From Psychromonas marina (GTDB lineage: Bacteria; Pseudomonadota; Gammaproteobacteria; Enterobacterales; Psychromonadaceae), in NCBI RefSeq assembly GCF_030161115.1, contig NZ_BSPQ01000005.1, positions 1 to 64,000 of the forward strand: a stretch of 64,000 nt of DNA, in the 5' to 3' direction. Both the position numbers and the translations under genes were made by a program. Within the stretch, counting starts at the first letter, position 1. Each line of letters opens with the position of its first letter. Of the stretch, positions 35,369 through 43,747 are shown in pieces. The notes under the pieces are model-generated. The model searched no databases. It had not been told where the DNA came from and worked only from the letters and a program-made list of their open reading frames with translations.

Positions 35369-36583
35369 GTGGCTACTTTTGCTTATAAAGCCATTGATGC
35401 GAATGGTAAACAGAAAAAAGGCACACTAGAGTCCGATTCTGCGCGTCTATTGCGTCAACAACTGAGAACCATGGGATTGACCCCGATCGAGGTTGAGCCG
35501 GTAGCAAATAAAGCGACAAAATCGGGTTCAAACCTATTACGCAGTAAAATAAAAACCTCAGAGCTAGCGCTTATTACTCGTCAGTTATCAACATTGGTGG
35601 CGTCATCTATTCCGATTGAGGAGTGTCTGCACGCGGTTGCTGAGCAGTGTGATAATCCTAAAATTAAAACTATGGTCTCGTCGGTACGCAGTGCTGTTAT
35701 TGAAGGTAATACGCTTGCTGATAGTATGCGTGGTTTTCCACTGATTTTTGATAATCTATTTTGTGCGATGGTGGCGGCCGGTGAAAAATCGGGGCATCTT
35801 GATAAAGTATTAGATCGCTTGGCGGATTATGCTGAACAGCGCCAAGAGATGAAAAGTAAGATGATGCAAGCCCTGATATATCCAATTGTATTAACGCTGG
35901 TGGCTATTTCAGTGGTCGCTATTCTACTGACCTCAGTCGTACCCCAGGTTGTTGGCCAGTTTGAGCATATGGGTGCAGACCTACCGGGATCTACACAGTT
36001 TTTGATCGCGGCAAGTGACGCGTTAAGCGCTTATGGATTGTATTTTTTAATACTCATGATCGGCGCTATTTTTATGCTTAAAGTGTGGCTTAAAAAAGAA
36101 AAAAATCAGCTTGTCTTTGACCGACAACTATTGAAAATACCGGTAATGGGCAAGGTGGTGAATGAGCTCAATACTGCTCGTTTTGCGCGTACCTTAAGTA
36201 TCCTTAATAGTAGTGCTGTCCCCCTTTTAGAGGCGTTAGGTATTGCGGGTAACGTATTGAGTAATTTACATATTCGCTTAAAAGTGGGTGAAGCAACCAA
36301 TTTAGTGCGTGAAGGAACCAGTCTTGGGCGTGCATTAGAGAGCACGAAGCTTTTTCCGCCAATGATGTTGCACATGATTGCGAGTGGAGAAAGAAGTGGT
36401 GAATTAGGCAATATGTTGGAACGATCTGCGGATAATCAGGACAAACAGTTTTCGGCACAAGTTGCTGTCGCGTTAGGGGTTTTTGAACCGGCGTTGGTAG
36501 TTTCGATGGCCGGCGTGGTATTGTTTATCGTGGCAGCAATCCTACAACCTATTTTACAGCTTAATAATATGGTTTCAGGTTGA
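35369..36583 (+). CDS. gspF: Type II secretion platform protein GspF
   Basis: Polytopic inner-membrane protein with two homologous GspF domains (about residues 70-195 and 270-395) and three helices. MATFAYKAIDANGKQKKGTLE is the family start; VAAGEKSGHLD and IASGERSGELG are the repeated glycine motifs. The start is GTG 35369, one base after the gspE stop. Confidence 0.97.
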   Translation: MATFAYKAIDANGKQKKGTLESDSARLLRQQLRTMGLTPIEVEPVANKATKSGSNLLRSKIKTSELALITRQLSTLVASSIPIEECLHAVAEQCDNPKIKTMVSSVRSAVIEGNTLADSMRGFPLIFDNLFCAMVAAGEKSGHLDKVLDRLADYAEQRQEMKSKMMQALIYPIVLTLVAISVVAILLTSVVPQVVGQFEHMGADLPGSTQFLIAASDALSAYGLYFLILMIGAIFMLKVWLKKEKNQLVFDRQLLKIPVMGKVVNELNTARFARTLSILNSSAVPLLEALGIAGNVLSNLHIRLKVGEATNLVREGTSLGRALESTKLFPPMMLHMIASGERSGELGNMLERSADNQDKQFSAQVAVALGVFEPALVVSMAGVVLFIVAAILQPILQLNNMVSG

Positions 36584-36636
36584 TTGGTAAGCCTTAAATT
36601 ATGACATTTATATTTAATTTTAAAGAAGGAAATATC

Positions 36637-37083
36637 GTGAAAAATAATAATAAAAAACAGAGCGGTTTTACGCTACTGGAGATCATGGTTGTTATCGTTA
36701 TTCTTGGGGTGCTTGCGTCAATGGTTGTACCTAACTTAATGGGTAACAAAGACAGAGCCGATCGTCAAAAAGTGGTTTCAGATGTGATTGCATTAGAAAA
36801 TGCGTTAGATATGTACCGATTAGATAATAGCCGTTACCCAACGACAGATCAGGGGCTTGAAGCACTGCAAACCAAACCAAATGGCGATCCTGAGCCACGT
36901 AATTACCCTGAAGATGGGTATATTAAACGTCTACCTGAAGACCCATGGGGTAATGCTTACGTATTAGTGAGCCCTGGTGAGCATGGTCGTATTGATGTGT
37001 TTTCAGTTGGGCCTGACGGTGAAGAGGGAACCGATGACGATATTGGTAACTGGAATCTAGATGGTAAAGACACTGACCAATAA
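36637..37083 (+). CDS. gspG: Major pseudopilin GspG
   Basis: Main subunit of the secretion pseudopilus. A short basic leader ends KKQSG before the cleavage site and the mature FTLLEIMVVIVILGVLAS helix with conserved Glu5. The C-terminus has calcium-site sequence (DPWGNAYVLVSPGEHG and GPDGEEGTDDDI). The frame opens at ATG 36601, but GAAGGA sits 6 bases before GTG 36637, giving a normal leader of 11 residues. A prepilin peptidase must be encoded elsewhere. Confidence 0.95.
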   Translation: MKNNNKKQSGFTLLEIMVVIVILGVLASMVVPNLMGNKDRADRQKVVSDVIALENALDMYRLDNSRYPTTDQGLEALQTKPNGDPEPRNYPEDGYIKRLPEDPWGNAYVLVSPGEHGRIDVFSVGPDGEEGTDDDIGNWNLDGKDTDQ

Positions 37084-37085
37084 AA

Positions 37086-37685
37086 GTGTTTAACCGCTTC
37101 CAAAAACAACGTTTCCAACGGGGCTTTACCCTGTTGGAAATTATGTTAGTGCTGGTTGTTATTGGCATGGCGTCGGTCGGCGTGATGATGACGATGCCAC
37201 AACAAGCGAATAAAGTTGCCGATGTTGATTGGCAAGCGCAGCGTTTTAGCACGTTATTGCAATTTGCAGAGGATGAAGCGCTTATTTCTGGGAAAGAGCT
37301 CGCGCTTGTTTTTACAGAAAATAGCTATCGTTTCTCCTTTTATGATTATGCGACTAAAAAATGGCTCGCCTTACCTGAAAGCCAGATTGGCGATATTTTT
37401 GAGATCCCTGAGTCTATTGAGTTCAGCTATACCCTATTGGGTTCAGTCTGGGATGAGATTGAAACGCAAGATGAAGAAAGCTTTATCGACAAATCATATT
37501 TAGTTGAAACGGAGGGGGATGATGAAGTCGAAAGTTTTACTCCTCAGGTTTTTATTATGTCGAGTGGTGAAGTGACGCCTTTTGCTGTGCTGTTTACAGA
37601 AGCGTCAGGTAGCAATAAGCGTAGTAGCACACTTGAAGTAAGCATGAGTGGTGCAATTACCCATATCAAGCCAGGTGAACAATGA
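37086..37685 (+). CDS. gspH: Minor pseudopilin GspH
   Basis: A 199-residue prepilin with leader QKQRFQRG before FTLLEIMLVLVVIGMASVG. The remainder forms the GspH-type beta domain. It starts at GTG 37086, two bases after gspG, and its TGA overlaps the gspI start (ATGA). An acidic insert near residues 120-150 (EIETQDEESF, ETEGDDEVES) is notable. Confidence 0.9.
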   Translation: MFNRFQKQRFQRGFTLLEIMLVLVVIGMASVGVMMTMPQQANKVADVDWQAQRFSTLLQFAEDEALISGKELALVFTENSYRFSFYDYATKKWLALPESQIGDIFEIPESIEFSYTLLGSVWDEIETQDEESFIDKSYLVETEGDDEVESFTPQVFIMSSGEVTPFAVLFTEASGSNKRSSTLEVSMSGAITHIKPGEQ

Positions 37686-38062
37686 ATCGCTTTATCTCTT
37701 TTAAGAGACAAGCAGGCATGACGCTATTGGAGGTAATGTTAGCCTTAGTCATTATGGCAACCTCTGGTGTTGCTGTCATGAATGCAGCTTCTGGTGCATT
37801 AAACAGCCAAGCGCATCTCCAAAATAAAACCTTCGCACTGTGGGTTGCGAGTAACGGCTTAGCTGAACTGAAATTACAAAAAATATGGCCATCAGCAAGT
37901 TGGCGATATGATACCGCTGAATTCGCTGATGCAACCTGGTACCTGCGCTATAAAAGTGTAGAAACTGGTGATAATGATTTTAAAGCATTAGATATTGAAG
38001 TCAGTGATGTGAAAGATGGTCGCGCCCTCGCGTATATGAGGACTTACATTGCAAAGCCGTAA
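37682..38062 (+). CDS. gspI: Minor pseudopilin GspI
   Basis: A 126-residue prepilin: leader ending KRQAG, then MTLLEVMLALVIMATSG. The Met at mature position 1 in place of Phe is common in GspI. It forms the GspI-J-K tip complex that starts pseudopilus assembly. It overlaps gspJ by 14 bases. Confidence 0.94.
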   Translation: MNRFISFKRQAGMTLLEVMLALVIMATSGVAVMNAASGALNSQAHLQNKTFALWVASNGLAELKLQKIWPSASWRYDTAEFADATWYLRYKSVETGDNDFKALDIEVSDVKDGRALAYMRTYIAKP

Positions 38063-38678
38063 CGCCAATAAAAACATGCATGGTTTCACATTGCTAGAAG
38101 TGTTGATCGCTATCTCTATTTTTGCGCTGATGAGTATGGCAGCTTATCAAATATTGCAGGGTGTTATTCGCAGTGGTGAAATTAGTAAAAGACACAGTGA
38201 AGAGCTAGTCACTATTCAGCGTGCAATGCTCATTATTGAGCAAGACTTTACGCAAATTGTTGCGCGGGCATCAAGAAGTGAAAGCGATGACAGTGATAAC
38301 ATCCGTGTATTAAATATTGGTAAATCCCTGTATGGCTCAGAAGATGAGGGCATAGAATTTACCCGCCTAGGTTGGACCAATCCGCTTAATATGCTACCTC
38401 GCTCTAATTTAGTACGCGTGCGTTATCGTTTAGTTGATGGACAATTGCAGCGTCAGTATTTTTTGTATCCGGATATTGTGGCTGGGCAGGAGCCTGAAAC
38501 GCAGGTGTTATTAGATAACATTGAAACATTAAGCTTTCGTTTCTGGAATAACGGTTGGCAAACTACTTGGACGGACAGTAATAGCTTACCAGCAGGTATT
38601 GAGATTAACTTTACCAGTAAAAATTTTGGTGAGATTAACCGCATGTTTTTAGTGTCACAGAGTGGGGTTAGCGAGTGA
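38049..38678 (+). CDS. gspJ: Minor pseudopilin GspJ
   Basis: A 209-residue prepilin with leader QSRNANKNMHG before FTLLEVLIAISIFALMSMA. The start is TTG 38049: GAGGA at 38038-38042 is 6 bases upstream, and the only in-frame ATG nearby (38076) would leave too short a leader. Part of the tip complex; overlaps gspI by 14 bases and gspK by 4. Confidence 0.94.
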   Translation: MQSRNANKNMHGFTLLEVLIAISIFALMSMAAYQILQGVIRSGEISKRHSEELVTIQRAMLIIEQDFTQIVARASRSESDDSDNIRVLNIGKSLYGSEDEGIEFTRLGWTNPLNMLPRSNLVRVRYRLVDGQLQRQYFLYPDIVAGQEPETQVLLDNIETLSFRFWNNGWQTTWTDSNSLPAGIEINFTSKNFGEINRMFLVSQSGVSE

Positions 38679-39661
38679 GGAGTAAGCCGTCGCTTAAAAA
38701 GCAGCAAGGTATTGCGCTAATCACGGTATTAATGATTCTCGCGATTATGGTGACCATTGCGGCGACGATGACCGGTCGTCTGACACTCAGCTTAAAGCGT
38801 ACTGAGGGACTTATTTTCTCACAAAGCGTGTACTGGTATGGTCAAGCTGCGGGTGATTTTGGGCGGATGATATTAAACCAGGATCTCGATGACAGCAGCG
38901 TGGTAAGTTTAGATCAAAACTGGGCGACGCCTGATATGATTTTTCCACTGGAAAATGGACATATTGGTGGTGAAATACAAGATATGCGTAGTTGTTTTAA
39001 CCTTAATGCGCTTGCCGTGAAAGATGGTGAGAATGTTCGTGCCGTCCCGGTCACGCAATTTCAATCATTATTAGAGGCGCTTGGTGTTAATGACTATAGC
39101 GCTGAAACGATAGCGGAATCGAGTCGAGATTGGGTTGATACAAATGACGTGAGTAATGCATCACAAGGTGCTGAGGACAGCACCTATCAAGCGCGAAGTG
39201 TGCCGCATTTGGCAGGTAATAACTTGATGGTTGAGGTGAGTGAGTTACGCGCCGTTCAAGGGGTGAGCCAATCGATATATGAACATATTGCTCCTTACTT
39301 ATGCGCAATTCCTTCGCGCGATCAAAGCATCAATGTAAACACGGTGAAAATTGAACATGCTGCCTTGTTATATGCATTGTTTGAAAATGATTTTGATCTT
39401 CCATTAAACGATTTTACGCGTTTATTAGAAGACCGACCGACCAGTGGTTGGGATACTGTTAATGATTTTTTAGAGTCTAATTTATTTGATGAACTGACGT
39501 TCTCAAGTGAATTTAAAAAGTATTTAAGTGTGAGCAGTGAATATTTTCAACTAAATGGACTCGCTGAATTTGAAGATCGCGTGATCGCGGTACAAATATT
39601 ATTTGAAATGGATGGCAACAAGGCCAAAGTGATTCGATACCAATCGGGTGGGCTTAAATAG
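38675..39661 (+). CDS. gspK: Minor pseudopilin GspK
   Basis: The large tip pseudopilin, 328 residues, with leader KPSLKKQQG before IALITVLMILAIMVTIA. Position 5 of the mature protein is Thr rather than Glu (IALIT), as is usual for GspK, which starts assembly. The alpha domain contains SSRDWVDTNDVSNASQGAEDS, a likely calcium and disulfide region (with CFNLNAL and YLCAIPS cysteines). The start is GTG overlapping the gspJ stop. Confidence 0.95.
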   Translation: MRSKPSLKKQQGIALITVLMILAIMVTIAATMTGRLTLSLKRTEGLIFSQSVYWYGQAAGDFGRMILNQDLDDSSVVSLDQNWATPDMIFPLENGHIGGEIQDMRSCFNLNALAVKDGENVRAVPVTQFQSLLEALGVNDYSAETIAESSRDWVDTNDVSNASQGAEDSTYQARSVPHLAGNNLMVEVSELRAVQGVSQSIYEHIAPYLCAIPSRDQSINVNTVKIEHAALLYALFENDFDLPLNDFTRLLEDRPTSGWDTVNDFLESNLFDELTFSSEFKKYLSVSSEYFQLNGLAEFEDRVIAVQILFEMDGNKAKVIRYQSGGLK

Positions 39662-39674
39662 ATGGAGAGTGTGG

Positions 39675-40874
39675 GTGAGTGAACGATTAATAATCCGCCT
39701 AGCAAGTGAAGCTGCGCAAAAACAGCATTGGCTTATCTGGTCTGATACTGAAAAAGAGATCATCGCCTCTGGCGAGGTTGATAATGCAGAGCAACTGAAT
39801 ACATTAACTGAAAAAGCGTTATCTCGACAGGTGATCTGTCTTTTACCTGGTGTGGATGTGACCATTAAAGAGGTCGCAATTAATGGCGTCTTTAATCGTC
39901 AAATGCAGCAAGCACTTCCCTATTTGATTGAGGAAGATCTTGCTGGTGATGTAGAGAAATTACACTTAACAGTGATCGCTAAACGTACTGACCTGGTCCA
40001 TGTAGCGATCTGCGATAAACATCGCATGGTAAATTGGTTAGCGTGGTTAACTAACGCTGAAATTAACTGTAAACAGTTTATTCCTGAAGGCTTGGCATTA
40101 CCGACACCTGTTGATAATAGTTGGCAGGCGGTGCAGCTTGATAACAACTGGATTGTTCGTGAAAATAAATCACTTGCATGGAGCTGTGAAGCCTCGCTAT
40201 TAACGCCGATCTTAGCCAGCAAAATTGAACCTGAGAGTCACCAACTCATTGAGTGTTTCAGCCCTGCTGCTGAAACTGAGCATGGAGATTGGCAAGCGGT
40301 TCAACCCACGTTGCCGATGGAGTTACTCGCTAAAGGAGCGTTAGTGAGTAATATTAACCTTCTGCATGGCGAGTTCAAGCTGAGCAAAGAGAGTAATAAA
40401 ATGCTGCTGAAATGGCGCTTGCCGGCTATTTTTGCTGCTTTCTTATTTGTGATTAGCTATGCCAATTTGTACGTCGAAAACCGTCATATTGCAATGCAAA
40501 CTGATCAGGTAAAAGAACAAGTTGAAGAGGTTTACCAGCTCGCTTTTCCTAATCAAAATAAACTCGCTTATCCACGCATTAAGCGCAGAATAACGACCAT
40601 GTTATCTGAGCTAGATAATGATAGTAGCTCTGCTGATTTTCTATTAATGCTTAATGAAATTGCACCTGGATTCCAAAATAATAAAGCGCTAATGATCACG
40701 ACGCTTAAATATGACGCAGTAAAACAAGAGATGCGTATTTTAGCCTTAGGTGAGAACTTTCAAGCTTTTGAAAAGCTTGCTACTGAATTGCCAAAGCATT
40801 ATAGCTTGCAACAGGGCGCATTAAATAGCAGTAAAAACAAAGTGAGTGGTTTACTGACAATAAGGAAAGAGTAG
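39675..40874 (+). CDS. gspL: Type II secretion protein GspL
   Basis: Bitopic platform protein: a large actin-like cytoplasmic domain that holds GspE, one membrane helix (about residues 255-272, LPAIFAAFLFVISYANLYV) and a periplasmic ferredoxin-like domain. The frame extends back to 39648, inside gspK, but TGGAGAG at 39663-39669 points to GTG 39675. The exact start is less certain than the identity. Confidence 0.93.
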   Translation: MSERLIIRLASEAAQKQHWLIWSDTEKEIIASGEVDNAEQLNTLTEKALSRQVICLLPGVDVTIKEVAINGVFNRQMQQALPYLIEEDLAGDVEKLHLTVIAKRTDLVHVAICDKHRMVNWLAWLTNAEINCKQFIPEGLALPTPVDNSWQAVQLDNNWIVRENKSLAWSCEASLLTPILASKIEPESHQLIECFSPAAETEHGDWQAVQPTLPMELLAKGALVSNINLLHGEFKLSKESNKMLLKWRLPAIFAAFLFVISYANLYVENRHIAMQTDQVKEQVEEVYQLAFPNQNKLAYPRIKRRITTMLSELDNDSSSADFLLMLNEIAPGFQNNKALMITTLKYDAVKQEMRILALGENFQAFEKLATELPKHYSLQQGALNSSKNKVSGLLTIRKE

Positions 40875-40876
40875 TC

Positions 40877-41350
40877 ATGGAACAATTTAAAGCGTGGTGG
40901 GAAAGTATTACCTCGAGAGAACAATTGTTAACGATGATCAGTGCTGCTGTGATCGCGATTGCCATTATATTTTGGGGAATTTGGACACCATTAGTAGATC
41001 AGGTTAACGACAGTAAAAAGCAGTTAACGCGTGCCCAAGCAACACTCAGTTGGACACAGGAAAAGGCGGATGTTGTATTACAGTCAGGCAGTGCTAAACC
41101 ATCTTCAAGAGGTGGTAATTTAACGCAAATCATCAATAGTAGTGCACGTCGAGATAGTATTACTTTTTCACGCGTCGTTAATAAAAATGACAATATTGAG
41201 GTATGGATAAATGAAGTGCCGTTTGATTCTTTTGCCAAATGGATCGCTAAGCTTAGCAACCAATATGGTGTGTCAGTATTAAGCGCGGATTTAGCTAGAA
41301 CTGACCGTGATGGTTATATTAAGGTTAACCGTCTACTACTGGGCATGTAA
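40877..41350 (+). CDS. gspM: Type II secretion protein GspM
   Basis: A 157-residue bitopic inner-membrane protein: short cytoplasmic tail (FKAWWESITSREQLL), helix ISAAVIAIAIIFWGIW, then a periplasmic ferredoxin-like domain that pairs with GspL. It starts 2 bases after gspL with AAGGAAAGAG as ribosome site. Confidence 0.95.
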   Translation: MEQFKAWWESITSREQLLTMISAAVIAIAIIFWGIWTPLVDQVNDSKKQLTRAQATLSWTQEKADVVLQSGSAKPSSRGGNLTQIINSSARRDSITFSRVVNKNDNIEVWINEVPFDSFAKWIAKLSNQYGVSVLSADLARTDRDGYIKVNRLLLGM

Positions 41351-41419
41351 TGACAGTTGCATCAGTCACCTATAAATAATAAAAATAATATCGCATAGGG
41401 AACTCTTTAGAGAACTGTT

Positions 41420-42172
41420 ATGAAATTAAAAATCAGCTTGGCATTTTTTGTCTTATATATTTTATCGTTACTATTCACCGTGCCTGCTACCTTAGTCACG
41501 CGCATTATTCCTGAAAATACAGGTATTGAAATTGGTCATGTTACGGGAACCGTTTGGAATGCAAAGCTTTCTGAAGTGAATTATCAGAATCAATTTCAAT
41601 TAAAGACACTGACTTGGGATTTTGATTGGTCGGCATTATTAGCACTGCAATTAAAAGCTGATGTTAAATTTAATAATGGTCGAAACCAATTGAATGGTAC
41701 TGGCTCCGCTATTTATTCGGCGTCAGGATTAGCGGTTGATGACCTAAAGGTTAATATGCAAGCAACCGAATTACTTCCCTATTTAGCCTTACCGGTTCCC
41801 GTTACGCCATCAGGGAAATTTACCTTGGTGATTGAGCATGCTTCTCAAGGGGCACCCTATTGTAATGAGCTAGATGGTTATTTAGTTTGGCAAGGCGCTA
41901 ATGTCGAAACGCCAATGGGTAATATCGATCTAGCGAGTCCAAATGTTGATTTAAGCTGTAAAGAGGGAGGAGTCGTTGCTTCACTTAAGCAGCAATCAGA
42001 GCAATTAACAACCAATGCAGAGGTTAAGCTTAGTGAGGGCGGAAGATATCAATTGAAGGGCGATATTAAGGGGACAGATCAGCTTGACCCAACTATTTTG
42101 CAGGCGCTTTCATGGATTGGTCCAAAAACAAAAACGGGCGCGACATTATTAAGTTTTAAAGGACGACTATAA
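41420..42172 (+). CDS. gspN: Type II secretion protein GspN
   Basis: A 250-residue protein with one N-terminal helix (KISLAFFVLYILSLLFTVPA) and a periplasmic domain (ITGxVWNAKLSEVNY-like GTVWNAKL). GspN is present only in some type II systems and is often dispensable; its role is unclear. It lies 69 bases after gspM and ends the operon. No gspO, gspA or gspB follows. Confidence 0.92.
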   Translation: MKLKISLAFFVLYILSLLFTVPATLVTRIIPENTGIEIGHVTGTVWNAKLSEVNYQNQFQLKTLTWDFDWSALLALQLKADVKFNNGRNQLNGTGSAIYSASGLAVDDLKVNMQATELLPYLALPVPVTPSGKFTLVIEHASQGAPYCNELDGYLVWQGANVETPMGNIDLASPNVDLSCKEGGVVASLKQQSEQLTTNAEVKLSEGGRYQLKGDIKGTDQLDPTILQALSWIGPKTKTGATLLSFKGRL

Positions 42173-42266
42173 ATAAAGCGAAGCGGGCTACGGTGTTATT
42201 TATCAGTAACGGATACAATAAGTGATCGAGTAATAAGTTTATTACTTTCAACGCTAGAATATTAAT

Positions 42267-42282
42267 CTGTATAGATATACAC
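42267..42282. promoter_or_regulatory. LexA (SOS) box 1
   Basis: CTGTATAGATATACAC matches CTGT-N8-ACAG with one mismatch and contains the symmetrical TGTATAGATATACA. It lies about 50 bases before lexA and shares base 42282 with box 2. Confidence 0.8.
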
Positions 42283-42297
42283 TGTGTATGTTTACAG
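42282..42297. promoter_or_regulatory. LexA (SOS) box 2
   Basis: CTGTGTATGTTTACAG is a perfect CTGT-N8-ACAG box 25 bases before the lexA start. Two adjacent boxes are also found before lexA of E. coli and indicate autorepression. Confidence 0.9.
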
Positions 42298-42322
42298 TCA
42301 ATAATTTATAGCGAGGTAAGTG

Positions 42323-42952
42323 ATGAAAGAGTTAACTAAACGCCAAGGTGAAGTATTGGATGTGATCAAAGATTGCATCAGTAAAACTGGCATGCCTCCC
42401 ACCCGTGTTGAGCTGGCTAAAATCCTCGGATTTCGTAGTGCAAATGCTGCAGAAGAGCATCTAAAAGCGCTTGCGCGTAAAGGTGCTATTGAGATTCTAT
42501 CAGGTACCTCTCGTGGTATTCGCATCGTTGAAGAGCATAAAAGTAATATAGTGCCAATTGAGCAGGGGTTACCCCTCGTTGGTATGGTTGCTGCTGGTGA
42601 GCCAATTCTTGCTGCTGAACATGTAGAGTCTCACTATGATGTTGATCCCACTCTCTTTCACCCCGCTGCAGACTTTCTTTTACGCGTTCAGGGTGAGAGC
42701 ATGAAAGATATTGGTATCATGGATGGTGATCTCTTAGCTGTGCATAAAACCCAAGACATCAGTAACGGCCAAGTGGTTGTTGCACGTGTCGAAGATGATG
42801 TGACGGTTAAGCGTTTTTACCGTGATGGTAGTGAAGTCACTCTAAAAGCTGAAAATATTAAGTTCTCACCAATTAAGGTAGACCTTGAGCATCAATCTTT
42901 TGATATCGAAGGCATTGCTGTTGGTGTTATTCGCACCGCTGATTGGATGTAG
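42323..42952 (+). CDS. lexA: LexA repressor
   Basis: SOS master repressor and RecA-stimulated self-protease. The 209-residue protein has an N-terminal winged helix (residues 1-70, [21 protein letters not shown]), the Ala91-Gly92 cleavage site (MVAAGEP), catalytic Ser126 (QGESM) and Lys163 (VTVKRF). The frame opens at GTG 42320, but GAGG 42313-42316 fits ATG 42323 and the family start. Two SOS boxes lie upstream. The next gene begins 9 bases after the stop. Confidence 0.98.
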   Translation: MKELTKRQGEVLDVIKDCISKTGMPPTRVELAKILGFRSANAAEEHLKALARKGAIEILSGTSRGIRIVEEHKSNIVPIEQGLPLVGMVAAGEPILAAEHVESHYDVDPTLFHPAADFLLRVQGESMKDIGIMDGDLLAVHKTQDISNGQVVVARVEDDVTVKRFYRDGSEVTLKAENIKFSPIKVDLEHQSFDIEGIAVGVIRTADWM

Positions 42953-42961
42953 GGAAGCATA

Positions 42962-43657
42962 ATGAAAAAAGGGTGGTTGATTGGTCTGCTAGTGATAGCG
43001 GTAATAGTTTTTGCTGTTGTACAAAGTGGTATTGTAGAAAATGACACGTTGAAAAGTGACGTTATCATTGCTAATCCTGCAGTAAGTATTTCCGATAACC
43101 CCTCTTTAATAATGCAAAAAGCAGGTAAGGTATTACCTGAATTTTCATTTGAGATGGCTGAAAATAAAGCGTTTTCTAATCAAGATCTTTCTGAGCATTG
43201 GACGCTATTTTTTATCGGTTATACCTTTTGTCCTGATATTTGCCCAACCACCTTAGCTGATTTAGATCGTGTCTATCCTGAATTAAGCAAACCACCCTAT
43301 GATAATGTGCAGATAGTTTTTGTATCAGTGGATCCCAACCGTGACAAAGCCAATAACCTCGCTGAATATGTCAATTATTTCAATGCCAATTTTATTGGTA
43401 CGACAAGCACCCATGAAGTCCTTTTCCCGTTCTCTCAGGATTTAGGCTTGGTATATAGCATTGTTGAAGAGGGAGATCTTAAAGGTAATAAAGATGCTTA
43501 TTACTTGGTAGACCATAGTGCTTCTTTAGTATTGGTAAACCCTGATGGCGAGCATCAAGCTACCTTTAAAGCAGTACTCAATGAGGATGGTATTCCACAT
43601 GTCGATATGGACCAGATGACGGAAGGTATTCATAAGATTATAGATCTTGATAACTAG
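42962..43657 (+). CDS. Sco1/SenC-type copper chaperone or thiol protein
   Basis: A 231-residue protein anchored by an N-terminal helix (WLIGLLVIAVIVFAVVQSG), with a periplasmic thioredoxin fold. FIGYTFCPDICPTT carries the CxxxC copper/redox pair and YYLVDHSASLVLV the conserved His ligand. Sco proteins metallate cytochrome oxidase CuA or act in thiol protection. No oxidase genes are nearby. It lies 9 bases after lexA, so it is probably co-transcribed and SOS-responsive. Confidence 0.92.
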   Translation: MKKGWLIGLLVIAVIVFAVVQSGIVENDTLKSDVIIANPAVSISDNPSLIMQKAGKVLPEFSFEMAENKAFSNQDLSEHWTLFFIGYTFCPDICPTTLADLDRVYPELSKPPYDNVQIVFVSVDPNRDKANNLAEYVNYFNANFIGTTSTHEVLFPFSQDLGLVYSIVEEGDLKGNKDAYYLVDHSASLVLVNPDGEHQATFKAVLNEDGIPHVDMDQMTEGIHKIIDLDN

Positions 43658-43747
43658 CAGTCGTTATTCGCGATCTATTATTAGTACTTTCGCAGGACTG
43701 AATTGCTGTTTACAATAGATAAATCGTCATCCTACTAAGCCACAAAA

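Noticed and set aside
43658-43747. SOS box before dinF
   Set aside because: CTGTTTACAATAG has only one good half; no CTGT-N8-ACAG match is present.
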